DNA from: a virus
Length of the DNA stretch: 35,520 bases
IMG/VR virus record: IMGVR_UViG_3300032011_000051
Location: 1-35,520 of that record
Reading direction: 5' to 3' (one strand)
Shown here in pieces: positions 10,160 to 17,982 of the stretch (the stretch's first letter is position 1; the number at the start of each line of letters is the position of its first letter). The position numbers and the translations under genes were made by a program. The notes under the pieces are model-generated. The model saw only the letters and a program-made list of their open reading frames with translations, was not told where the DNA came from and ran no database searches.

Positions 10160-11387
10160 AACAGTAGACCAATTCAGTACAATAGAAGACTTCAGAAAGA
10201 AGTACAACGAACTTGCAATAGATGTAGGGGACAAGACTGGCCTACGAACAACTAATACTGCAACAGTAATTGATGCACTTAATAGTTTAGAAGATAAAGC
10301 ATTCTTCTTTCAAGAGTTTGTTTATACTGCAACTGCAGCTCAAACAACATTTACTGGTGCTGATAGTGCAGGAAACCACCTTAAATTAAGAAAAGATAGA
10401 CTTCAAGTATTTAAAAATGGTGTTCATTTAATAGAAGGAACAAACTTTAACATTACTGGTGCTGATACTGCAGGAAATTATACAAATATGGTTTTGACTG
10501 CAGCTGCGAGTGCAGGTGATATTGTTATTGTCTATGCATTTACTGGTTCATACTTAGGGACTTCTGATGGTACTGCTGGTGGTGGTGGACACTGGACAGA
10601 AACAGCTGCTGAAACAATTTATAACCTTAATGATGCAGGTATTATTTTAAATGGAGATGGTTCTCCCAACCAAACAGTAGAACTACAAAGTGGATACACT
10701 ATTCAACTTGCAGGTAAGACATACTCAGAAGGTGATATGTTATTTGCAAACAATAAGAGTGTCACTACAAGTGGAAGTGGACGATTTGTTGGAGACTTAA
10801 ACGGTAATGCAGACACGGTAACAAATGGTGTTTACTTAAACTCTACTCAAACAGTGACCAATAAAACACTGAGTGGTTCGAATAACACTTTTCAAAATAT
10901 ACCAAACAGCGGATTAGCAAACGATGACGTTACTATAGGTTCAACTACAGTTGCTTTGGGTGCTACTGCGACAACTTTTACAGGTCTGACCAGTGTAACC
11001 TCAACAACATTCGTTGGTGCCTTAACAGGTAATGCGACAACTTCTTCGACAACTGCAGCTATAACTGGACACAGTCTTCAGAATTTAGCAAACGTAAGTG
11101 CAAGTGCAACACCCTCTTCGGGACAAGTATTATCTTGGACTACTGTAGGAGGCGGTTCATGGACAAACTCAAACCCAGCTGCAACATTTACACAAGCAGA
11201 TGCTAGAGGCGCATTGTCAGGTGGAGACGGTATAGATTATAACAGTTCTAGTGGAGTAATAAAAACAGACCATGCAAACGGACTAACTATTGACAGTGGA
11301 AAAATTGAACTCGATTACGAAACTGTAAATTCAGCACCAGGCGGTGTTGGTAGTACTGCGACAGGACACTTATGGTTCGTCATATAA
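10152..11387 (+). CDS. Tail fibre-like protein
   Basis: A 411-residue beta-rich protein. Residues about 55-135 contain FVYTATAAQTTFTGADSAG..LQVFKNGVHLIEGTNF and GDIVIVYAF, a recurring module of phage fibre proteins that is also present at 16659. Downstream are low-complexity Thr/Ser/Gly/Asn strands, including VYLNSTQTVTNKTLSGSNNTF and LTGNATTSST, typical of trimeric fibre shafts. It ends with GGVGSTATGHLWFVI, a common C-terminal fibre form. It starts eight bases inside the previous gene with AGAGAAGG upstream. It probably forms part of a distal fibre or baseplate spike; the receptor role is inferred only from position in the fibre cassette. Confidence 0.7.
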   Translation: MAKTVDQFSTIEDFRKKYNELAIDVGDKTGLRTTNTATVIDALNSLEDKAFFFQEFVYTATAAQTTFTGADSAGNHLKLRKDRLQVFKNGVHLIEGTNFNITGADTAGNYTNMVLTAAASAGDIVIVYAFTGSYLGTSDGTAGGGGHWTETAAETIYNLNDAGIILNGDGSPNQTVELQSGYTIQLAGKTYSEGDMLFANNKSVTTSGSGRFVGDLNGNADTVTNGVYLNSTQTVTNKTLSGSNNTFQNIPNSGLANDDVTIGSTTVALGATATTFTGLTSVTSTTFVGALTGNATTSSTTAAITGHSLQNLANVSASATPSSGQVLSWTTVGGGSWTNSNPAATFTQADARGALSGGDGIDYNSSSGVIKTDHANGLTIDSGKIELDYETVNSAPGGVGSTATGHLWFVI

Positions 11388-11396
11388 GATTATGTT

Positions 11397-12359
11397 ATGT
11401 CTAAAGAAATATTTATAAACACTGGTACTAGTTTTCAACAACAGTATATTGCGAGACAACCTGCGATTGGAACTGCTCCTATTACTGCACAATATGATGC
11501 ACAAGGAAATGCAAGTCAGCAGTCTCCGTTCACTTACGCTCACAGGTCACCGTTCACTTATAGAAATCCTGTAAATAGTCAGACACCTTATATCGCAAAC
11601 GCAAGACAACCTAACACTTACAGAAATCCTGTAAACAGTCAGTCTCCATATATTGCTAATAGTCAGACTCCATTTACATATGCACGACAAGCTCAAGCAA
11701 CGTATCCGTATGCTGCTAGCGACCAACAACCGTATCCTTACAATGCGAATAGTCAGACTCCATTTACCTATCAACACAGGACTCCGTTCACTTATAGAAA
11801 TCCTGTAAATAGTCAGACTCCGTTTAACTATCAGGCAAGACAGCCTGGAACTTATAGAAATCCTGTAAATAGTCAGACTCCATTTACATATAATCACAGG
11901 ACTCCGTTCACTTATAGAAGTCCTGTAAATAGTCAGACTCCATTTACATATAATCACAGGTCGCCATTTACCTATCAAGCAACAGGGACACAACCTTACA
12001 TTTACACATTCACTTCGAATGGAGATGTTACTAGATATGAACCTGGCGGAAAGATTAGTGTTTATTTTCAAGCAACAAATATGTCTCCAGCTTTGAGTCT
12101 AGATGGAGATAGTTTAACTGTTTATTCTCATCGTGACGGTGGTGGATTAAAATTATCTTGGAGTAGTCTTAACACTAACTGGACAACTTGTCGGATCGGG
12201 TCAAGTTCTTCAAATTATACTACATTAACAAGAACCACAGATTTTACTGTTACTGGCGGTATTCATCATACTGGGGCATCTCAAGGTGCCATTGTAGGCA
12301 GCCCGATTTATATTCCGAATAGTAATGGTGCATCTTTGTACTTTGCTTTACTAGGTTAA
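11397..12359 (+). CDS. Repeat fibre A: Pro/Tyr/Asn-rich repeats with C-terminal beta domain
   Basis: A 320-residue protein of unknown family. A short N-terminal cap (residues 1-38) precedes about 160 residues of repeats built from four-residue blocks: SQTP, FTYN, HRTP, FTYR, NPVN, ARQP, GTYR, YIAN. Residues 205-320 are non-repetitive and beta-rich (DVTRYEPGGKISVYFQATN, then SLTVYSHRDGGGLKLSW), plausibly a tip domain. No signal peptide is seen and I find no clear Shine-Dalgarno. The oxygenase gene begins one base after its stop codon. It sits among fibre genes and shares repeats with genes at 13113, 21162 and 22613. A virion fibre or adhesin is inferred. Confidence 0.65.
   Translation: MSKEIFINTGTSFQQQYIARQPAIGTAPITAQYDAQGNASQQSPFTYAHRSPFTYRNPVNSQTPYIANARQPNTYRNPVNSQSPYIANSQTPFTYARQAQATYPYAASDQQPYPYNANSQTPFTYQHRTPFTYRNPVNSQTPFNYQARQPGTYRNPVNSQTPFTYNHRTPFTYRSPVNSQTPFTYNHRSPFTYQATGTQPYIYTFTSNGDVTRYEPGGKISVYFQATNMSPALSLDGDSLTVYSHRDGGGLKLSWSSLNTNWTTCRIGSSSSNYTTLTRTTDFTVTGGIHHTGASQGAIVGSPIYIPNSNGASLYFALLG
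11512..11982 (+). repeat. 12-bp-lattice tandem repeats in repeat fibre A
   Basis: Blocks recur at multiples of 12 bp. The CACAGGACTCCGTTCACT block at 11775 returns at 11895 (120 bp), and an AGTCAGACTCCATTTACA block at 11872 returns at 11932 (60 bp). Synonymous differences between copies leave the peptide units unchanged. Confidence 0.85.
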
Positions 12360-12360
12360 C

Positions 12361-13113
12361 ATGAATAATTTAATATACAAATATACGATTGATAATCATA
12401 AAGAACTTAATAAGAGTCTTTTAGATTTCTTTGACGCTTTACCTACTCAAATTGGTAATCAAGATTATAATTTAGGAATTACTAAATTTGATGGGCATAA
12501 CCACCCTTCTTCCCCTATCTTACCAACAGGTTGGCAATACCAAGACTCAATTAATGATTATACTGGTGGTAGTGGAGATATTGATGAATGGGATATGAAT
12601 GTAAAGGGGTATCCTCATATAGAATATAAGAAAATGTTCTTAGATGCTGTAGAGAATAAATTTCATGACCACGCAAGGTTTCATATACAGCCAGAAATTA
12701 CTGGTTTAGAATATAAATTTAATATTATGCATATGTGGTATCACCAAATGTTTCAATCAGATTATATCAGTTGGGATAATCATCAATGGTGTCAATGGTC
12801 AGCAGTATATTTTATAGAAGTACCAAATCAAAAGTATATTACAGAATTTTTGAATCCTGAAACGCAAGAAATTATACAACCTAAAGCTGAGGAAGGAGAT
12901 ATGCTTATATTCCCTTCTTGGTTATTACACCGTGCCCCTAAAATGGAAACGAATGAACGTAAAAGTATTATAGCTTGGAACATGGACGTATGTTATGTAT
13001 TCCCGAAAAATCATATTAAGAGTTTAAAAGAGTCGCACCCAAATAATTGGAGTAATAACTATAAATATGAAGTCAAACAAGCAAAACAAGTAGACTATTT
13101 GGGGGTAGCGTAA
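12361..13113 (+). CDS. 2-oxoglutarate/Fe(II) oxygenase-like protein between two repeat-fibre genes
   Basis: A 250-residue protein resembling the putative 2OG-Fe(II) oxygenases (PF13759-like double-stranded beta-helix) of marine phages. Visible signatures are the first metal region SWDNHQWCQWSAVYFIEVP (D139, H141), the strand EGDMLIFPSWLLHRAP with distal H190, and NERKSIIAWN with the 2OG-binding Arg R200. The first motif reads D-x-H where relatives have H-x-D or H-x-H, so activity is likely but not certain. Its ATG is one base after repeat fibre A, and its stop TAA overlaps the ATG of repeat fibre B. These junctions suggest coupled expression with both. Hydroxylation of fibre Pro, Asn or Tyr is my inference; no substrate is shown. 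Confidence 0.7.
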   Translation: MNNLIYKYTIDNHKELNKSLLDFFDALPTQIGNQDYNLGITKFDGHNHPSSPILPTGWQYQDSINDYTGGSGDIDEWDMNVKGYPHIEYKKMFLDAVENKFHDHARFHIQPEITGLEYKFNIMHMWYHQMFQSDYISWDNHQWCQWSAVYFIEVPNQKYITEFLNPETQEIIQPKAEEGDMLIFPSWLLHRAPKMETNERKSIIAWNMDVCYVFPKNHIKSLKESHPNNWSNNYKYEVKQAKQVDYLGVA

Positions 13114-13829
13114 TGCCTATAGGACAACAACCATATCCATACCCTGCAATTGGACAGCAACCTTCTATTGGTAATGCGAGACAACCTAACACTTACAGAA
13201 ACCCTGTAAGTGGTCAACAACCGTCTATTGGTAATGCGAGACAGCCTGGAACTTATAGAAGTCCTGTAAATAGTCAGACACCTTATATCGCACAAGCAAG
13301 GCAGCCTGGAACTTATAGAAGTCCTGTAGCTGGACAACAACCGTCTATTGGTCAAGCGAGACAGCCAGGCATATATGTAAGACAGGGACGATTACCATTT
13401 ACATATTCTAGACAAGGGCAAGTAACGTATCCATATATTGCACAGGCAAGACAGCCTGGAACATATCAGTCAAGACAGCCTGGAACTTATAGAAGTCCTG
13501 TAAATAGTCAGACTCCGTTTACATATCAAAACAGACAGCCTGCAACTTATAGAAGTCCTGTAAGTGGACAACAACCTTATATCGCACAAGCAAGACAACC
13601 AAACATTTATCAGGTTCCCTATACGACACAGTACACATTCCAACAACCGTATGCATATCAGGTAACTTATCCAACAACTAGAACTATTGGGCCTCTTGCA
13701 AAAGTTAAAGGGGTATTCGTGAATGATGGTGGAACTTTAAGGAAGTTGGATAAAGTTTATGTGAACGATGGAACACCTACTGTAAAACAAATTCACCAAT
13801 CTGTTCCTTCGGCACAGTATCAAACATAA
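13113..13829 (+). CDS. Repeat fibre B
   Basis: A 238-residue protein almost entirely repetitive up to about residue 188. Its units include GQQPSIGNARQPNTYR, SPVNSQTPYIAQ and ARQPGTYR, the same alphabet as repeat fibre A, with only one Leu and no acidic residue or Lys in the tract. The C-terminus (about 190-238) has two VxVNDG strands, KGVFVNDGGTLRKLDKVYVNDG, a pattern common in phage fibre/head decoration proteins. The start overlaps the oxygenase stop (TAATG). Function is unknown; a fibre or virion-surface protein is inferred from paralogy and position. Confidence 0.65.
   Translation: MPIGQQPYPYPAIGQQPSIGNARQPNTYRNPVSGQQPSIGNARQPGTYRSPVNSQTPYIAQARQPGTYRSPVAGQQPSIGQARQPGIYVRQGRLPFTYSRQGQVTYPYIAQARQPGTYQSRQPGTYRSPVNSQTPFTYQNRQPATYRSPVSGQQPYIAQARQPNIYQVPYTTQYTFQQPYAYQVTYPTTRTIGPLAKVKGVFVNDGGTLRKLDKVYVNDGTPTVKQIHQSVPSAQYQT
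13116..13677 (+). repeat. Repeat tract of repeat fibre B
   Basis: Recurring blocks encode ARQPGTYRSPVNSQTP and GQQPSIG. A stretch near 13248-13276 is nearly identical to one near 11838-11880 in repeat fibre A, so repeats are shared between genes as well as in tandem. Confidence 0.8.
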
Positions 13830-13834
13830 TTTGG

Positions 13835-13842
13835 ACTAAATA
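13835..13842 (+). promoter_or_regulatory. Late promoter, predicted leaderless start for 13848
   Basis: ACTAAATA is followed by exactly five bases (GTAAT) and then ATG. By T4 late-promoter geometry (element at -13 to -6), RNA would begin at or next to the A of the start codon. No Shine-Dalgarno is present. Confidence 0.55.
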
Positions 13843-13847
13843 GTAAT

Positions 13848-14186
13848 ATGGCCATTATTGCAAATATTTTTATAGACCAAGGCGCAGATTTCTCAATAAC
13901 TGTAGATGTATCTGATGTAAATGGTAATCAGTTAAATTTAGCGGGATATACTGCGGCTGCACAAATAAGAAAGACCTATGAGTCTTCAACACTTAGTGCA
14001 ACTTTCACCACAGCTATATCAAATCCAACAACAGATGGTCAGGTAACTTTGTCCTTAACAGATACAATAACTAAGGCATTATCGCCAGGCAGATATGTAT
14101 ATGACTTGATAGTAACAGACGCTTCAAGTATATCTACTAGAGTAGTAGAGGGACAAGCAATTGTAACACCAGGCGTAACGAGGTAA
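13848..14186 (+). CDS. BppU-N-like Ig-fold fibre/baseplate protein
   Basis: A 112-residue single domain: FIDQGADFSITVDVSDVNGNQLNLAGYTAAAQIRKTYES, then GQVTLSLTDTITKALSPGRYVYDLIVTD and a C-terminal VTPGVTR. This is the pattern of the N-terminal domain of phage baseplate upper protein (BppU, PF10651-like), an Ig-like module that attaches receptor-binding parts to the virion. Here it stands alone. It is preceded five bases away by a late-promoter element and has no visible ribosome site. It probably serves as a fibre-attachment or decoration domain. Confidence 0.65.
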   Translation: MAIIANIFIDQGADFSITVDVSDVNGNQLNLAGYTAAAQIRKTYESSTLSATFTTAISNPTTDGQVTLSLTDTITKALSPGRYVYDLIVTDASSISTRVVEGQAIVTPGVTR

Positions 14187-14190
14187 TATT

Positions 14191-14433
14191 ATGGCAATTA
14201 AAGGAACATTAAGTAGAGTCGCAACTATAGGCGGAAACGTTGTTGGGGCAGGAAATGTTCGTGCAAAACAAGTCGCAATTGGTAACGCAAATACGACTGT
14301 TAGTTTAGCTGCGAAATCTATTCAGGAGTTAGCAGATGTAAACGCTTCTGAAACAGATGACGGACTTTTGACATATAATGCAACAACTGATAAGTGGGAA
14401 ACCACTACTAACCTTGACGGCGGTACTTTTTAA
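14191..14433 (+). CDS. Short fibre-like protein ending DGGTF
   Basis: An 80-residue protein: Gly/Ala/Val-rich N-half (IGGNVVGAGNVRAKQVAIGNAN), then IQELADVNASETDDGLLTYNATTDKWETT, a motif often seen in phage tail fibre proteins (a beta hairpin of the form GLLTYNA.T.KWE). The C-terminus DGGTF recurs at the end of the 14994 protein, with nearly identical DNA (GACGGCGGTACTTT), and as DGGTI at 18917. It starts four bases after the previous gene behind an AACGAGG ribosome site. Probably a small fibre adaptor or a fibre remnant kept as a separate gene. Confidence 0.55.
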   Translation: MAIKGTLSRVATIGGNVVGAGNVRAKQVAIGNANTTVSLAAKSIQELADVNASETDDGLLTYNATTDKWETTTNLDGGTF

Positions 14434-14449
14434 GATAGGAAGAAAATGA

Positions 14450-14833
14450 GTGAAATGGATATTTACAATATTGCTTCTTGTGTCTGCAGCTGGTAGCTGC
14501 GAACCTTTAAACGCAAAATCAAAAGACTGGACTGAAAAAGAAAGAAAGCTTTGGCATTCTTATATAGCCTTATCTACAATCGACACAATTCAGACAATAA
14601 GAATGATAGATTGTCAGAAACGACCACACTGTCCACTCGTAGAAAAGAATCCAATATTAGGTAAAAGACCTGAGAAGCATGATCTAATTGCTCTTAAACT
14701 CGTGGGCAATGCAATTATCTACAATCTGTTAGATAGAGATGATGTTGATAGAGAGAAAGCTCTCAAGTGGTTGAATGGTACTCAGGCATTTGTGGTAACA
14801 CATAATGGCTTCGCATGGTACAAAAGATTCTAA
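14450..14833 (+). CDS. Small exported protein (signal peptide, possible lipoprotein)
   Basis: A 127-residue protein starting at GTG 14450, preceded by AGGAAG (14439-14444); the nearby ATGs are in other frames. Residues 1-16 (MKWIFTILLLVSAAGS) are a signal sequence, and C17 gives a weak lipobox (A-G-S-C). The mature part has WHSYIALSTIDTIQTIRMIDCQKRPHC, then EKNPILGKRPEKH and an apolar helix (LIALKLVGNAIIYNLL). It does not resemble the fibre proteins around it. A periplasmic or membrane-associated role in lysis or host alteration is possible, but I do not recognise the family with confidence. Confidence 0.6.
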   Translation: MKWIFTILLLVSAAGSCEPLNAKSKDWTEKERKLWHSYIALSTIDTIQTIRMIDCQKRPHCPLVEKNPILGKRPEKHDLIALKLVGNAIIYNLLDRDDVDREKALKWLNGTQAFVVTHNGFAWYKRF

Positions 14834-14850
14834 TGTAGGCATTTCAATTG

Positions 14851-14858
14851 TCTAAATA
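14851..14858 (+). promoter_or_regulatory. Late promoter for the structured leader of 14994
   Basis: TCTAAATA, a T4-like late element, predicts an RNA start near 14864 and hence a leader of about 130 bases before the ATG at 14994, much longer than at the other late promoters here. Confidence 0.5.
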
Positions 14859-14863
14859 CTAGT

Positions 14864-14993
14864 ACAAACATCAAGGATACCAACCAGTGAGGTATCGACC
14901 CACATAGTGAGTGGACTGTTAAATTTATAATGTAATCACGACCTGAATAGTGCAAGGTCACAACAATAATTTAATTTTATAGGAAATATAAAA
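14864..14993 (+). promoter_or_regulatory. Structured 5' leader with three hairpins
   Basis: Three short stems follow one another: GATACC/GGTATC (14876-14881 with 14891-14896), CCAC/GTGG (14900-14903 with 14911-14914) and GACCT/AGGTC (14940-14944 with 14955-14959). The loops are alike (AACCAGTGA, ATAGTGA, GAATAGTGCA), each holding AGTG near its 3' side. A Shine-Dalgarno AGGAAA lies near 14981. No ORF of note is present. It could be a cis-regulatory or protein-binding leader, or a small RNA; I match it to no known class. Confidence 0.45.
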
Positions 14994-16634
14994 ATGGCAA
15001 CAGTAATTCAAATCAAACGAAGTACAGGAGCGAGTGCGCCAGCTACGAGTAATCTAGCAGAAGGCGAATTAGCATATGTACAGGATAGGTCGAATAGTGG
15101 TGCTGGGGCAAAACTATACATTGAGTCAGTAGATTCTGATAACTCTACGGCACTGATTCACGCAATCGGTGGTAAGTATTATACAGATATGCTTGCTGGT
15201 TCAAGTGCAACTCCTGCCAACTTTAAAGTTGGTAATAGTGCAACTGCAGGTGCGAGTCTTCAACTTTTAGAAGATTCAGATAACGGAACAAATTTTGTTG
15301 CGTTAAAAGCTGCTGATACTTTAGGTTCAAGTGTAACTTGGACATTGCCTTCTGCTGATGGTTCAGCTAACCAAGTTATCGGAACCAACGGCTCAGGAAC
15401 CCTTTCATTCCTATCAACAACATCAACAGTCGCAGGTGCAACAGATACTAATCTAACAACACCAGCTGACGGTTCAATGATGTTATACGATACAGGAACG
15501 TCTAAATGGATAGATAATATAATGTCAGGTGATGCTACTATGGCAGACACTGGTGTTCTAACAATCGCTGCTGGTGCAGTAGAGAATGCTATGTTAGCAG
15601 ACGACGCTGTCGGTGCTGACGAATTAGCAGCTTCTGCAGTTGTATTCGGTTCTTTAGCAGGCGCTTTAGTTCAGACTTCAGGTGAAGCATTCGCAGATAA
15701 CGATACAACCGTTATGACTTCTGCAGCTATCTTGGACAAAATCCAAGCAACTGCAACACTAGAAGACTTAGATGTCGCTGGTGATTCAGGAACAGGTGCA
15801 GTAGATTTAGACTCTCAATCATTAACAATCGCTGGTACAGCGAACGAAATTGAAACAAGTGCAAGTGGACAAACTATTACAGTAGGTCTACCTAACAACG
15901 TAACAGTTGGTGGAAACTTAACAGTAAGTGGAAACATGGTAACTGATGATATTACAACGGCAACGTTGACTACTTCAGGAAACTTAACAGTTACAGGTAA
16001 CTTGGCAGTTAATGGAACTACAACAACAGTTAACTCTACTACAGTTAATATCGCAGACCCAGTATTCGAAATCGGTTCTGATTCAAGTGATGATAACTTA
16101 GACAGAGGTATCAAATTTAAGTACAACTCAAGTGGTGCTAAAATTGGTTTCTTTGGTATGGACGATTCAACAGGTAAATTTGTCGCTCTTACAAGTGCAA
16201 CAGATACTTCATCAGTGTTCTCAGGAACAGCGATGCCTGCTGTATTTGGTGCATTAGAAATCAGTTCAGCTGCAATCACGGGTTCTATCTCATCTTATGC
16301 AGGTGGAGCTCCTACAGACGGACAGGTACTAATTGGTGATACATCGGGTGGAGTTTTTGATAAAGCAACACTTACTGCTGGTGACGGAATCGACATCACT
16401 AACGGTGCAGGTGCAATTACAATTGCAACTGAAGTATCCAGTGCTTCAAATCTAGGTTCTGTAATTATCGCAGTTGGAGAAGGTATGGACGTTGCGTACT
16501 CAGGTGGTACTGCTACTCTTTCAGGAGAGGATGCAACTACTGCTAATAAAGGTATCGCAAGTTTTGCTTCTGCAAACTTCACGGTAACTTCAGGTGCAGT
16601 CGCAATAACAGCTTTAGACGGCGGTACTTTCTAA
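14994..16634 (+). CDS. Tail fibre-like protein with Mtd-like N-terminus
   Basis: A 546-residue protein. The N-terminus (VIQIKRSTGASAPATSNLAEGELAYVQDR..KLYIES) has the phage fibre opening seen in Mtd_N-like domains, probably the virion-attachment part. Next comes LPSADGSANQVIGTNGSGTLSF, a module shared with 16659 and 17983. Further on is a shaft segment (LTVSGNM..LTVTGNLAVNGTTTTVNSTT), then IADPVFEIGSD..RGIKFKYNSSGAKIGFFGMDD, a widespread fibre domain. It ends ALDGGTF. No chaperone-type peptidase domain is visible at the C-terminus. Start: ATG 14994 with AGGAAA upstream and a long structured leader. Host recognition is inferred. Confidence 0.72.
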   Translation: MATVIQIKRSTGASAPATSNLAEGELAYVQDRSNSGAGAKLYIESVDSDNSTALIHAIGGKYYTDMLAGSSATPANFKVGNSATAGASLQLLEDSDNGTNFVALKAADTLGSSVTWTLPSADGSANQVIGTNGSGTLSFLSTTSTVAGATDTNLTTPADGSMMLYDTGTSKWIDNIMSGDATMADTGVLTIAAGAVENAMLADDAVGADELAASAVVFGSLAGALVQTSGEAFADNDTTVMTSAAILDKIQATATLEDLDVAGDSGTGAVDLDSQSLTIAGTANEIETSASGQTITVGLPNNVTVGGNLTVSGNMVTDDITTATLTTSGNLTVTGNLAVNGTTTTVNSTTVNIADPVFEIGSDSSDDNLDRGIKFKYNSSGAKIGFFGMDDSTGKFVALTSATDTSSVFSGTAMPAVFGALEISSAAITGSISSYAGGAPTDGQVLIGDTSGGVFDKATLTAGDGIDITNGAGAITIATEVSSASNLGSVIIAVGEGMDVAYSGGTATLSGEDATTANKGIASFASANFTVTSGAVAITALDGGTF

Positions 16635-16658
16635 GGTACTCATTAATAGGAGTCAAAA

Positions 16659-17480
16659 ATGGCAACAGTTATTCAATTCAAAAGGAGTTCTACACAGAAC
16701 GCCCTGCCAACTACGAGTGATTTATCACTTGGTGAGTTAGCAGTAAATACCTATCACGGTAGGTTTTACACTGAAAAAAATGACGGTTCAGCAGCCATTG
16801 TGGAAGTTGGGAGTAATCCTAAAACTTTTACTATCAATGATGCCTTAACGTTTCCGACAGCAGATGGAACAAGTGGACAAATCCTTTCAACAAACGGTTC
16901 AGGTACTATAGGTTTTACTGATGCAGCTTCATCAGGATTAACAACCTTTATCTATACTTGTACTGGGACACAAACAGTGTTCTCAGGTGCCGATGACAAC
17001 AGTGCTACTTTAGCATACACTGTTGGACTGGAAGGAGTTTACTTAAATGGTGTAAAACTAGTAGCAGGAAGTGACTATGTCACAACTTCAACTAGTGTAA
17101 TTACACTACAAGCAAATGCTGTGTCAGGAGACATCGTACAGGTTGTAGCGCAGACTTCAGTTTCAAACTTAGTTCAGGGGTATTATACTACTTCTGCTCT
17201 AACAGCGACAACTGCAAATCAAGTGTTAAGTTCGAACGGAGTAGCAAATAAGTCAATTAAATATGTCATATCTGCAACCCATTCAACAGGAACACACGCT
17301 GCTGAAGTATTATTAATAAACAACGGTACGAATGCGTATTTCACTCAATACGGTGATGCATACTCAGCGTCTTCACTATTTACTTTATCTTCGGATATCA
17401 ATAGTGGAAACATGAGATTGCTAACAACACCTGCGAATACAAATACAACATTCAAAACCTTCCAAATTAGATTAACATAG
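16659..17480 (+). CDS. Tail fibre-like protein, Mtd-like N-terminus and shared C-domain
   Basis: A 273-residue mosaic of three modules. The N-terminus VIQFKRSSTQNALPTTSDLSLGELAVNTYHGRFYTEK is Mtd_N-like and paralogous to 14994. The middle FIYTCTGTQTVFSGADDN..GVYLNGVKLVAGSDY repeats the module of the 10152 protein. The C-terminal ~75 residues (IKYVISATHSTGTHAAEVLLINNG..INSGNMRLLTTPANTNTTFK) are shared with the next two fibre genes. Start: ATG 16659 behind AGGAG. It is probably co-transcribed with 14994 and 17493, ending at the terminator at 17924. Confidence 0.7.
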   Translation: MATVIQFKRSSTQNALPTTSDLSLGELAVNTYHGRFYTEKNDGSAAIVEVGSNPKTFTINDALTFPTADGTSGQILSTNGSGTIGFTDAASSGLTTFIYTCTGTQTVFSGADDNSATLAYTVGLEGVYLNGVKLVAGSDYVTTSTSVITLQANAVSGDIVQVVAQTSVSNLVQGYYTTSALTATTANQVLSSNGVANKSIKYVISATHSTGTHAAEVLLINNGTNAYFTQYGDAYSASSLFTLSSDINSGNMRLLTTPANTNTTFKTFQIRLT

Positions 17481-17492
17481 GAGAATTAACAA

Positions 17493-17903
17493 ATGGCTAA
17501 GACAAATAGTTTTAAAATCGCTGAGTTAATTCGTGGTATTCAGTTTGATGTCGCAACAGATGTTATAACTACTACTAAACATATTAACTCTAAAAGTAAG
17601 AAGGTTGGTAACCAAACTAAAACGTCAACAGCACAATTCAGTTTAGATACATTTTCGAAAACAGATTATCGAGCTGCAAGATACATTATTGCAATGAGTC
17701 AAGGTACAAACTTTCACTCAACTGAAATAATGTTGGTGCAAGACGGTTCAGTAGTCACATTAACTGCATATGGTACTTTAAAAGATACCAACCTTGCAAC
17801 AATTGATGCTGATATTAGTGGTTCAAATGTTCGTTTATTGGTCACGCCTGCGAGTAATACCTCAACGGTCATCAAATTTGATAGAACATTGGTAGATGCT
17901 TAA
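17493..17903 (+). CDS. Fibre tip-like protein consisting mainly of the shared C-domain
   Basis: A 136-residue protein. After a short N-terminal piece (AKTNSFKIAELIRGIQFDV), residues about 50-136 match the C-terminal domain of 16659 and 17983: YRAARYIIAMSQGTNFHSTEIMLVQDG..DADISGSNVRLLVTPASNTSTVIKF. It is thus close to a free-standing copy of that domain, possibly a tip or decoration subunit. Start: ATG 17493 with AGGAG six to ten bases upstream. It is the last gene before a strong terminator. Confidence 0.65.
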   Translation: MAKTNSFKIAELIRGIQFDVATDVITTTKHINSKSKKVGNQTKTSTAQFSLDTFSKTDYRAARYIIAMSQGTNFHSTEIMLVQDGSVVTLTAYGTLKDTNLATIDADISGSNVRLLVTPASNTSTVIKFDRTLVDA

Positions 17904-17923
17904 TCTTCAATAAATCATGATTT

Positions 17924-17955
17924 AAAGGGGCTCTTCGGAGTCCCTTTTCTTTTCT
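17924..17955 (+). terminator. Intrinsic terminator with UUCG tetraloop
   Basis: AAAGGGGCTC (17924-17933) pairs with GAGTCCCTTT (17938-17947), ten pairs with one G-U, closing a C(UUCG)G tetraloop and followed by a T-rich tail to 17955. It lies 21 bases after the 17493 gene and is the clearest factor-independent terminator in the window. Confidence 0.92.
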
Positions 17956-17969
17956 GCATACTTTTAAAG

Positions 17970-17977
17970 TATAAATA
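17970..17977 (+). promoter_or_regulatory. Late promoter, predicted leaderless start for 17983
   Basis: A perfect TATAAATA is followed by GTACT and then ATG 17983, immediately after the terminator. RNA would start at about the A of the start codon, and there is no Shine-Dalgarno. Confidence 0.7.
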
Positions 17978-17982
17978 GTACT

